DNA of 64,000 nt, from contig NZ_CP110973.1 in NCBI RefSeq assembly GCF_026248825.1, positions 5,477,501-5,541,500 of the forward strand. The letters are read 5' to 3'. Under the pieces are notes generated by a model. That model did no database searches. It worked only from the letters and a program-made list of their open reading frames with translations, and was not told the DNA's origin. Below are positions 15,124 to 22,945 of this stretch, one piece after another. This DNA is from Larkinella insperata (GTDB lineage Bacteria > Bacteroidota > Bacteroidia > Cytophagales > Spirosomataceae). The position numbers and the translations under genes are program-made. Position 1 is the stretch's first letter. Every line of letters starts with the position of its first letter.

Positions 15124-17154
15124 ATGATTCGGGGTGTTTTAATCGTGTTGGGATGGGCTCTTTTCTTTTCGCCGAAGGCTACGGGGCAAACCGTCCAGTG
15201 GGCCAGTTCGGTGGTGGGATTTTCCTCCGACGGGCGCGGTGAAGCCTACACCCAGCAGTACCGATCCAGCCAGATTCTGGGCAAACCCAACCGACTGCCC
15301 CGGGTGGGCGACAACCCCTGCGCCTGGGCTCCCCTCTACCCCGACGGTCCGAACGACGAATGGATTACGGTTCGCTTCAGAGAAGCCATTCCCATCCGGC
15401 AGATCGCCATTTTTCAGAGCGGAAACCCGGGTGCCATTACCCAGGTGCTGGTCATCGACGGTTCGGGAACGGAGAACCTGGTTTACAAAAATACCGGCGC
15501 TGGCTCGGAAGCGGGCCAGACGCCCCTGCTGCGGGTTGCGCTCAACGAACAATCGCTGGTGGCCAATACCGTTAAAGTTGTCATGCGGCCCAGCCTGGTC
15601 AAAGGCCCTAACCAGATCGACGCCATCGGGATTTCCGACACGGCTGAACCCATCAACGTCACCATCAACGTTTCGAAAGACGCGCCCAAAGACCTGGTGA
15701 AGGAAAGCCTGGGGCCGCAGATCAACTCCCGGGGCCAGGAAGTGGCGCCGGTGATTGCGCCGGACGGCAAAACGTTGTATTTCACCCGGGGTCAACACGA
15801 GAGCAATACCGGCGACCCGCGCAGCCAGGACGTCTGGTATTCCATCCTTCAACCCAACGGCGAGTGGGGCCGAGCCGTCAACATTGGCCCGCCCATCAAC
15901 ACCACCGCCGACAACGCCGTCAGCGGCATGTCGCCGGACGGCCGGACGCTCTACCTGATTAACGTGTACAAACCTGACGGTACGGTAACGTACGGTTTAT
16001 CCAAATCGACGCTCGGTAAAAACGGCTGGTCGTTCCCGACGGAGGTGGTCATCAGTAACAACCACAACCTGCACAAAAACGCCTACACCGAATACGCCAT
16101 CGTGCCCGACGGCAAAACCATTGTCCTCTCGGTTCAGCGCCGGAACTCGATTGGCAACAAGGACCTGTACGTGTCGTTTTTGCAACCCGACCAGACCTGG
16201 AGCGAACCGATCAGCATGGGTCCGGTGCTGAACACGGCCGAGTACGAAGGCGCACCGTTTGTGGCTTCCGACTCCCGAACCCTGTATTTTACCTCCGCCG
16301 GCCGGCCCGAATACGGCAACGGTGACATTTTTGTGAGTCGGCGGCTGGACGATACCTGGACCAACTGGTCGGAACCCGAAAACCTGGGGCCGAACATCAA
16401 TACGCCGGAATGGGACGGGTATTTCACGATTCCGGCCACGGGCGATTACGCCTACCTCAGTTCCATCCAGAATTCAATGGGCGGGGAAGATATTTTCCGG
16501 TTGAAGTTGTATCCGGCCGTCAAACCCGACCCCGTCGCCATCGTGTCGGGTCAGGTAATCGACGGCCTGACCAAAAAACCGATTGCCGCCGAAGTCTTGT
16601 CGACGGTGACGCCCGGCAACAAGGAACAAAGCCGGATTAAGTATGACCCCGAAACGGGCGACTACAAGCTTTTGCTGCCAACCCAGAGCAACTACAACCT
16701 GACGGCCAGCCGCGAGGGCTATTTTCCAACCACCGAACCGCTCGACCTGAGCCGGGATAAACGGTTTCGGGAAATCCGGAAAACTATCGTGCTGACTCCC
16801 ATAAAAACCGGCCAGCGGGTGGTGCTGCACGAGGTCCTCTTCGAGCAGAGTAAAGCCGTGCTGCTGAGCGGTTCCAACGCCGAACTCGACCGGGTAGCCC
16901 AGATGCTGAAAGACTTCCCGACGATGGAAATTCAGGTGGACGGACACACTGATAATCAGGGACAATGGGACCTCAATATGAAACTATCCCAGGACCGGGT
17001 TCGGGTAGTAAAGGAGTATCTGATGGGTCAGGGCGTCGCCGACAACCGGATTCAAACCAAAGCCTGGGGACCTAGCAAACCCATTGCCAGCAACGAAACC
17101 GAAGAAAAGCGCCGACTCAACCGCCGAGTTGAATTTACGATCCTGAAAATGTGA
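15124..17154 (+). CDS. OmpA-family protein with PD40 beta-propeller repeats
   Basis: A 676-residue exported protein. A signal peptide (about 1-21, ending TGQ) is followed by a beta-sandwich region (about 25-180), WD40-like PD40 propeller blades (about 195-460) with repeated LSPDGRTLYL/APDGKTLYFTRG-type motifs, a carboxypeptidase regulatory-like domain (about 465-555) and a C-terminal OmpA peptidoglycan-binding domain (about 565-676) with VDGHTDNQGQWDLNMKLSQD and NRRVEF. This order is common in Bacteroidota outer membrane proteins that link the outer membrane to the cell wall; related proteins occur with the type IX secretion/gliding machinery, but this one is not clearly one of those. It stands alone. 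Confidence 0.85.
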   Translation: MIRGVLIVLGWALFFSPKATGQTVQWASSVVGFSSDGRGEAYTQQYRSSQILGKPNRLPRVGDNPCAWAPLYPDGPNDEWITVRFREAIPIRQIAIFQSGNPGAITQVLVIDGSGTENLVYKNTGAGSEAGQTPLLRVALNEQSLVANTVKVVMRPSLVKGPNQIDAIGISDTAEPINVTINVSKDAPKDLVKESLGPQINSRGQEVAPVIAPDGKTLYFTRGQHESNTGDPRSQDVWYSILQPNGEWGRAVNIGPPINTTADNAVSGMSPDGRTLYLINVYKPDGTVTYGLSKSTLGKNGWSFPTEVVISNNHNLHKNAYTEYAIVPDGKTIVLSVQRRNSIGNKDLYVSFLQPDQTWSEPISMGPVLNTAEYEGAPFVASDSRTLYFTSAGRPEYGNGDIFVSRRLDDTWTNWSEPENLGPNINTPEWDGYFTIPATGDYAYLSSIQNSMGGEDIFRLKLYPAVKPDPVAIVSGQVIDGLTKKPIAAEVLSTVTPGNKEQSRIKYDPETGDYKLLLPTQSNYNLTASREGYFPTTEPLDLSRDKRFREIRKTIVLTPIKTGQRVVLHEVLFEQSKAVLLSGSNAELDRVAQMLKDFPTMEIQVDGHTDNQGQWDLNMKLSQDRVRVVKEYLMGQGVADNRIQTKAWGPSKPIASNETEEKRRLNRRVEFTILKM

Positions 17155-17173
17155 AAGTCCGGCAAAATGGCCT

Positions 17174-17181
17174 TATTTTTG
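17174..17181 (+). promoter_or_regulatory. Bacteroidota -7 box before the surface-glycan cluster
   Basis: TATTTTTG fully matches TAnnTTTG, 32 bases before the ATG at 17213. No clear -33 TTG is present, so strength is uncertain. Confidence 0.5.
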
Positions 17182-17212
17182 CCCGCAAAAAGCTATTCAC
17201 ACTGTTTAATTG

Positions 17213-18997
17213 ATGTCTCAAAACCGTCGAACGTCTCTCTTTATCCTGTCCGGGATTGTCCTGCTGGCGTTTGTTCTTCGCATTTACCGTTCTGACACCT
17301 ACGGACTTTTTTTAGACGAAAAAGCGACAATCCTGATCAGTCAGGGCATACCGATAGAAGGTGCCAATCAGCACGACGTCTTCGACAAGCCCAACTCTCC
17401 TTATTTCACGCCGAAAGAGTTCTGGCGTCCTAAAACGCTGGCCGACTTCAACGAAGCGGTTTCCCGAAGCGATATCGGCCATAGCCCGGCTTACTACGCC
17501 ATGCTGTGGAGCTGGATCAAAGTGTTTGGCCTGAGCGACTTATCCATTCGCTTTCCGTCGATCCTGTTCAGCACCCTGACGGTTCTGCTGGTTTATTTTT
17601 TTGTCAAACGTCACATCCGGCTGGCTCCGAAAACCACCGACCGCCTGGCCCTGATCAGTGCGTTCATTGCCACCGTTGAGCCGTTGTTCATTGCCCATAG
17701 CCACATTGCCCGCAACTACACGATGACGTTCTTTCTGACGCTGCTCGCTACGCACGTCTTTCTGATCATCATTGAAAAAGAAAAGGCCCGAAAAGCCTCG
17801 GGTCGGCTTTATGCTGGATACGGTGCGCTCGTCGCTATTTCGATCCTTTCGCACTACCTGAGCACTACGGTATTTTTAAGCCACGGCCTGTACGTGTTAT
17901 TTTTCGTCAGAAAATGGCCGGTCTGGACCAAACTGGGCCTTACGTTTGTCGTCGCCCTGAGTTGTGTTTCCTTGTGGATGCTGTTTGGCGGGGGGCAATC
18001 CACCTTCGGAACCCTGAAATACCAGGCTGAATTTTACCGCAATCTGGCCGAAACAAACCCGGTTAACAGCGGTTTTGGGCTGATTCTCCCGGCTACGGTT
18101 CCAAACGTTTTCTGGCGGGCACTGCCGATTTTCGCCGACCTGGTTATTTTTACTAACGGCCTTGGCACGGCCATTGTAGGCTACCGGAATTTCGCCGTAG
18201 CTCTCCTGGTTGGTCTGCTGTGCATTTTCGTCATTCACCGGTATCGGAACCAGCGTCAGACGCCCCAGTGGGTTAAGTTTGCGATCCCGGCGTTGCTTTT
18301 GGCAGGAATGTTGTACTACAGCATTCATCCGTTGCAACACCTGGTTCTGTCCGCCATGCTACCGTTTTTCTACCTGCTCAGTCTTTCCCTGCTGGAAGAC
18401 TTCCGGCCCGACGACCGTCCGCTGCTTGTGTTTCTGATCATGCTGTCGCTGATTCCCACGTTGTTTCTGCTGCTGATGGCTTTTCGGTCGGGGCATACCT
18501 ACGGCATTACGCAGCGGTATTCGGGCTTTTCGTTTCCATATGTGTGCATTCTGGTGGCGCTGATGATTCGGAAACTTTTCGCACAACGCCTTTGGTTCAG
18601 CTTGCCGCTGGCTGCGGTTCTGTTTATTCAGGCGGGATTTATCGCTCTGCTGTTGGGCCAGATCTACAACGACACGGCTCCCAAGTACACTTCGTTTGCC
18701 CTCACCCGCTCGGCAAACCCTTTTTGGTACTCGGCCCAGAAAATCCAAGAGCTGTACACACCCGGCGATACGGTTTTGTACCCGACCCTGAAACGCAAGG
18801 AATATACCGAAATCGACAAAACCGGCCGGCCGTACGACATTATTGATGCGCAGATGGTAAACATCTATTTGCCCCGGGATGCCACCTACTACCAGCGGAT
18901 CGACACCACTGAACGGGACAAGATTGTACTCGTCAAAGGCAAGACCGGTCAGAAAATCACTATCTTTGACCTCGAAGGAACGAAATACCGTTACTAA
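17213..18997 (+). CDS. GT39-like (ArnT/PMT-type) membrane glycosyltransferase
   Basis: A 594-residue polytopic membrane protein with about 11-13 hydrophobic helices and a soluble C-terminal part (about 490-594). The first helix is followed by a loop with the acidic pair LDE (in GLFLDEKATIL), and a second loop carries SDIGHSPAYYAMLWSW; both are typical of GT-C transferases that use polyprenyl-phosphate sugar donors, like the GT39/GT83 group. It probably moves a sugar from a lipid carrier to an envelope glycan or lipid. A TTG in frame lies one codon upstream of the chosen ATG. The split-transketolase N gene begins 1 base after its stop. Confidence 0.75.
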   Translation: MSQNRRTSLFILSGIVLLAFVLRIYRSDTYGLFLDEKATILISQGIPIEGANQHDVFDKPNSPYFTPKEFWRPKTLADFNEAVSRSDIGHSPAYYAMLWSWIKVFGLSDLSIRFPSILFSTLTVLLVYFFVKRHIRLAPKTTDRLALISAFIATVEPLFIAHSHIARNYTMTFFLTLLATHVFLIIIEKEKARKASGRLYAGYGALVAISILSHYLSTTVFLSHGLYVLFFVRKWPVWTKLGLTFVVALSCVSLWMLFGGGQSTFGTLKYQAEFYRNLAETNPVNSGFGLILPATVPNVFWRALPIFADLVIFTNGLGTAIVGYRNFAVALLVGLLCIFVIHRYRNQRQTPQWVKFAIPALLLAGMLYYSIHPLQHLVLSAMLPFFYLLSLSLLEDFRPDDRPLLVFLIMLSLIPTLFLLLMAFRSGHTYGITQRYSGFSFPYVCILVALMIRKLFAQRLWFSLPLAAVLFIQAGFIALLLGQIYNDTAPKYTSFALTRSANPFWYSAQKIQELYTPGDTVLYPTLKRKEYTEIDKTGRPYDIIDAQMVNIYLPRDATYYQRIDTTERDKIVLVKGKTGQKITIFDLEGTKYRY

Positions 18998-18998
18998 A

Positions 18999-19817
18999 AT
19001 GACTTCACCGGCAACAACTACGAACGACATAACAATCCTCAGTGGACAACTGCGGCTGAAAGTACTGGAATTGTACAACATGGCCCATGCCGGGCACATC
19101 GGCTGTTCGCTGAGCTGCCTGGATCTGATGATTGCGACGCTGATTCTTCGCAAACAACCGGACGATACGTTTATCTTGTCGAAGGGGCACGCGGCTGCGG
19201 CTCTGTACGTCTGCCTGAACCATTTGGGCGAAATTTCGGACGACCAACTGCAGACGTTTTATAAAAACGGTACCACCCTGCCCGCCCACCCCGCCCCCAA
19301 CCAGCACAAGGGAATTCCGTTCGCCACCGGTTCGCTCGGCCACGGTCTGCCGATTGCTGCGGGCATCGCCCACGCCAACAAATTGCAAGGCAACCCGAAT
19401 GCGGTTTTTGTTCTGCTTTCCGACGGCGAAACCAACGAAGGAACCACCTGGGAAGCCGCCCACTACGCCATGCAGCAGGGGCTGGACAATCTGGTGATGC
19501 TTATCGACAAGAACGGTTTGCAGGGCTTCGGGCACACTACCGATGTGTTTGGCGACACCGCCGACGTAACCAAATGGCAGGCCATCGGGTTTGAGGTCGT
19601 GGAAGCCGACGGGCACGATGTGGAAACCCTGGTGGCAACGGTTGACACCCTGCGGCTGCAAGCCAACGGCAAGCCCAAAGTTATCATTGCGCATACCGTG
19701 AAAGGCAAAGGCGTTTCGTACATGGAAAACCGGCTCGAATGGCATTACCTGCCCATGAACGCCGACCTCTACGAGCAGGCCAAAGCCGACATCCACGACC
19801 GGTATTTTACCGCATAG
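18999..19817 (+). CDS. Transketolase, N-terminal (pyrophosphate-binding) subunit
   Basis: A 272-residue thiamine diphosphate-binding half. It carries the conserved SKGHAAAALY (His64), GSLGHGLPIAAGIA, and the ThDP motif SDGETNEGTTWEAA ending in LIDKNGLQG. It matches the first half of a transketolase; the second half is encoded at 21963-22874, separated by an unrelated fusion gene. Together they would form one enzyme moving a two-carbon ketol unit. The frame is open 40 codons upstream inside the previous gene, but the ATG 1 base after that gene's stop fits coupling. Placement in a glycan cluster suggests a biosynthetic role other than central metabolism. Confidence 0.9.
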   Translation: MTSPATTTNDITILSGQLRLKVLELYNMAHAGHIGCSLSCLDLMIATLILRKQPDDTFILSKGHAAAALYVCLNHLGEISDDQLQTFYKNGTTLPAHPAPNQHKGIPFATGSLGHGLPIAAGIAHANKLQGNPNAVFVLLSDGETNEGTTWEAAHYAMQQGLDNLVMLIDKNGLQGFGHTTDVFGDTADVTKWQAIGFEVVEADGHDVETLVATVDTLRLQANGKPKVIIAHTVKGKGVSYMENRLEWHYLPMNADLYEQAKADIHDRYFTA

Positions 19818-19855
19818 CCGACCGCCAAGGTCCGATTCACACTAGTTAATAACGA

Positions 19856-21853
19856 ATGTCTAACCAGATCCTACCGTACCGGGACAGCATCCTGCAACTA
19901 AAAGGACCCATTTTTGTCTTCGGAGCCAGCGGCTTTATCGGTGCCAATTTATTCGATCAGATTTTCCAGCTTCGGAAAGATTGCTACGCGCTGACCCACG
20001 ACGCCACCAAAGCCTGGCGCCTGAAACTGCTGAACGTTCCGGCCGAAAACGTCATTCACTGCGATATTCTTTCCCATAAATCGGTGCAGGAGGTTTTTAG
20101 TCGCTACCAACCCCGCACGATTTTCAACCTGGCGGCTTACGGCGCGTACAGCAAGCAGAAAAACGTCAACCTGACCTACGAGACAAACGTCAACGGTACG
20201 GTTAACATCCTGGAAAACTGCACCCCCGACACGGCTTACATTCACGCCGGGAGCAGCTCGGAATACGGTTTTAACTGCACCGCCCCCAAAGAAACCGACC
20301 GCGTCGAGCCCAACAGCCACTACGCCGTATCGAAAGTTTCGGCGGCTTACCTGCTTGAATTTTACGCCCGCGTTCACGGTTTGAGAACCCTGAACTTACG
20401 GCTTTACTCCATTTACGGCGGCTGGGAAGAACCCGATCGGCTTATTCCCCGGTTGGTGGAAGAAGCCCGTAAAGGCACGCTGCCCCCGCTGGTTTCGCCC
20501 GACATCAGCCGCGATTTCGTGTACATCGACGACTGCGTGGAAGCCTTTGTCAAGGCGGCTCTGACCGTTGATAAGAGCATCAGCGGCCGGTCCTACAACA
20601 TTGCCACGGGACAAAAAACGACCATGCGCGAACTGGTGGAAGAAACCCGCCAAACCTTCAGTCTGACGGTTGAGCCGGTCTGGGGCAGCATGGGCAACCG
20701 GCAGTGGGACCTCAGCGACTGGTACGGCGACCCGGCAGCGGCCAACGCCGACCTGGGCTGGCAGGCCCGTACGCCCCTGACGGTGGGCCTGCAAAAAACC
20801 GCCGACTGGCAGGTGCAGCACAACTACGCCGAGCGCGTGCTACCGGCTTTTGCCAACCCGACGCTCAACCCCGTCATCACGGCCATCATTGCCTGTTACA
20901 AAGACGCCCAGGCCATCCCGATCATGTACGAACGGCTGGTCCGGACGTTCAACGAAATGAAGGTCCGCTACGAGATTATCTTCGTCAACGACAACTCGCC
21001 CGACAACCAGGAGGAAGTGATCGACGCCATTTGCGCGAAGGACCCGAACGTCATCGGTATTTCCCACTCGCGGAATTTCGGCTCGCAGTCGGCGTTCCTG
21101 AGCGGGATGGAAATCTCGACCGGTGACGCCGTGGTGCTGATGGACGGCGATCTGCAGGACCCGCCCGAAATTATTCCGAAGTTTTACGAAAAGTGGCAGC
21201 AAGGCTACGACGTGACGTACGGGGTGCGGGTGCAGCGCGAAATGCCCGCCCACGTCCACTTCTTTTACCGCACGTTCTACCGGCTGTTCAAGAAAATGTC
21301 GTACATCAACATCCCGGTTGATGCGGGTGACTTTTCGATGATCGATCAAAAGGTGGTGCGCGAACTGGTGGCCCTGCCCGAAACCGAGCAATTTCTGCGC
21401 GGCCTGCGGGCCTGGGTCGGTTTCAAGCAAACGGGCGTGGATTACGTCCGCCCGGAACGCATGTTCGGCGTTTCGACCAACAACTGGACCAAAAACATCT
21501 GGTGGGCCAAGAAGGCCATTTTCTCCTTCAGCTTTGCCCCGCTCGAACTGATGTCCTACGCGGGCTTTCTTCTGACGGGTCTGTCGTTGCTGGGCATTCT
21601 GTGGCAAATTCTGGCCAAATTCCTGATTTTCCCCAACACGCCCGCCGGTCTTTCAACGGTTATCGTGCTGGTGATGCTGTTTGGCGGGATTAATTTGCTG
21701 GGAATTTCGTTTTTGGGAGAATACATCAGCAAGATTTTCGAAGAAACTAAAAAGCGGCCCAAATTCATCCGGACCAAAGTCCGCAAGGGCGAGCAACTCT
21801 ACAAAACCGCATCCGAAATCCGGGCGCTGGTGGAAGCGAGAAAGACAAAATAA
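19856..21853 (+). CDS. Fusion of NAD-dependent sugar epimerase/dehydratase and GT2 polyprenyl-phosphate glycosyltransferase
   Basis: One 665-residue frame joins two enzymes. Residues about 18-320 are an extended SDR nucleotide-sugar epimerase/dehydratase: Rossmann GASGFIG (23-29), SSSEYG (133-138) and the catalytic YAVSK (Tyr156, Lys160). Residues about 339-665 are a GT2 transferase of the DPM1/GtrB/ArnC type: VITAIIACYKD, VNDNSPDNQ, and MDGDLQDPPEI with the metal-binding acidic residues near 430, then two membrane helices (about 560-595 and 600-630). The likely chain is making a modified NDP-sugar and passing it to a polyprenyl phosphate. It lies between the two transketolase halves, which suggests all three act on the same sugar. 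Confidence 0.88.
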   Translation: MSNQILPYRDSILQLKGPIFVFGASGFIGANLFDQIFQLRKDCYALTHDATKAWRLKLLNVPAENVIHCDILSHKSVQEVFSRYQPRTIFNLAAYGAYSKQKNVNLTYETNVNGTVNILENCTPDTAYIHAGSSSEYGFNCTAPKETDRVEPNSHYAVSKVSAAYLLEFYARVHGLRTLNLRLYSIYGGWEEPDRLIPRLVEEARKGTLPPLVSPDISRDFVYIDDCVEAFVKAALTVDKSISGRSYNIATGQKTTMRELVEETRQTFSLTVEPVWGSMGNRQWDLSDWYGDPAAANADLGWQARTPLTVGLQKTADWQVQHNYAERVLPAFANPTLNPVITAIIACYKDAQAIPIMYERLVRTFNEMKVRYEIIFVNDNSPDNQEEVIDAICAKDPNVIGISHSRNFGSQSAFLSGMEISTGDAVVLMDGDLQDPPEIIPKFYEKWQQGYDVTYGVRVQREMPAHVHFFYRTFYRLFKKMSYINIPVDAGDFSMIDQKVVRELVALPETEQFLRGLRAWVGFKQTGVDYVRPERMFGVSTNNWTKNIWWAKKAIFSFSFAPLELMSYAGFLLTGLSLLGILWQILAKFLIFPNTPAGLSTVIVLVMLFGGINLLGISFLGEYISKIFEETKKRPKFIRTKVRKGEQLYKTASEIRALVEARKTK

Positions 21854-21865
21854 GGGTTGGGGTTG

Positions 21866-21943
21866 TTTCGCGGAGTTAAGCGGAGATAATCAGAGTCAAG
21901 CAGAGACTCCGCGAAACTCAATCAAACTCCGCGAAAAAACTCC
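21866..21943. repeat. Array of degenerate 10-bp repeat units, direct then inverted
   Basis: Four direct decamers ending in GAG (tttcgcggag, ttaagcggag, ataatcagag, tcaagcagag; 21866-21905) are followed by inverted decamers (actccgcgaa at 21906-21915, actcaatcaa, actccgcgaa at 21926-21935). The outer units form a perfect 12-bp stem (21865-21876 with 21906-21917). A related array lies at 22901-22940. The whole gap between the fusion gene and the transketolase C gene consists largely of this element. Confidence 0.75.
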
Positions 21944-21962
21944 TTAAACACACCAAGAATCC

Positions 21963-22874
21963 ATGCGTAAAGAATTTTCAGCCGCCATTGAACGCATTGC
22001 CGCACACGATGAGCGCATCATCTTCATCACGGGCGATCTGGGCTACAACGCCCTGGAAAGCGTAGCCACGGTGCTGGGTCCGCGCTTTATCAACGCGGGC
22101 GTCGCCGAGCAAAACATGGTCGGGGTGGCGGCCGGTATGGCCTACAAAGGATACAAAGTGTTTTGCTACAGCATCGCGCCCTTTGCGGTCTACCGGTGTC
22201 TGGAGCAGTTCCGCAACGACGTTTGCCTGCACAATTTGCCGGTGTTCATGGTCGGCAACGGCGGGGGCTACGGCTACGGCATCATGGGTTCTACCCACCA
22301 CGCCATCGAAGACCTAGCCTGCCTGAGTGGCTTGCAGAATGTCAAAACCTGGATTCCGGCTTTTGCCGACGAGATTGACCCGTTCGTGGATGCCATCGTA
22401 GCGGAAGGCCGTCCGGCTTACCTGCGCCTGGGCGCGGGGCCGAAAACGCCCGAAGGCAGCGAAACCACCGGCTCGTTCAAAAAAGTGGTCAGCAGCGCCC
22501 AGCCGAAAGGAACCGTGGTGGCGCTGGGCCCGGTAGCGGCCAACGTCCTGAAAGCCCTGCAAACCTCCGACGCCCTGGGCAATCAGTTTGACGTTTACAC
22601 GGCGTTGAACCTGCCGCTTGAGCTGCCCACCGACCTGGGCCGGCAATGGGCCGAATCGCAGAATCTGCTGGTGGTGGAAGAACACGTGAGCATCGGCGGA
22701 CTGGCGCAGCAGCTTTCGGTTAAATTGCTGGAAAATGGGCTGTCGTTCCGGCAGTTTGTAAGCCTGTCGGCCCAGGGATACCCCGGCGGGGTGTACGGAG
22801 ATCAGAGTTTTCACCAGCAGCAATCGGGCCTGGATGCCGCTTCCATTCAGGAGAAGTTGACGGCTTTTTTGTAG
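21963..22874 (+). CDS. Transketolase, C-terminal subunit
   Basis: A 303-residue protein matching the pyrimidine-binding and C-terminal domains of transketolase. The catalytic ThDP-activating glutamate is Glu49 in GVAEQNMVGVAAGMA; FCYSIAPFAVYRCLEQFRND and GGGYGYGIMGSTHHAIEDLA follow the family pattern, with the C-terminal domain (about 180-303) containing NLLVVEEHVSIGGLA. It complements the N subunit at 18999-19817. Splitting is common in transketolase-like pairs, but separation by a 2-kb gene is not. It is flanked on both sides by decamer repeat arrays. Confidence 0.9.
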   Translation: MRKEFSAAIERIAAHDERIIFITGDLGYNALESVATVLGPRFINAGVAEQNMVGVAAGMAYKGYKVFCYSIAPFAVYRCLEQFRNDVCLHNLPVFMVGNGGGYGYGIMGSTHHAIEDLACLSGLQNVKTWIPAFADEIDPFVDAIVAEGRPAYLRLGAGPKTPEGSETTGSFKKVVSSAQPKGTVVALGPVAANVLKALQTSDALGNQFDVYTALNLPLELPTDLGRQWAESQNLLVVEEHVSIGGLAQQLSVKLLENGLSFRQFVSLSAQGYPGGVYGDQSFHQQQSGLDAASIQEKLTAFL

Positions 22875-22900
22875 AAAAGGCTCGTTGAAGAGAAGGGTTA

Positions 22901-22940
22901 TTTCGCGGAGAATGGCAGAGAAATTTAGAGTTTAGCGGAG
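22901..22940. repeat. Second array of degenerate 10-bp repeat units
   Basis: Four head-to-tail decamers (tttcgcggag, aatggcagag, aaatttagag, tttagcggag) end 5 bases before the ATG at 22946. The first unit is identical to the first unit of the array at 21866, and the others share the GAG ending and AG-rich core. Confidence 0.7.
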
Positions 22941-22945
22941 TCGGT

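Noticed and set aside
18879..18998. Longer start for the transketolase N subunit
   Set aside because: The extra 40 residues lie inside the previous gene in another frame and do not resemble transketolase.
21866..22940. CRISPR array
   Set aside because: Units are 10 bases with no spacers and no cas genes nearby; they are degenerate tandem repeats.
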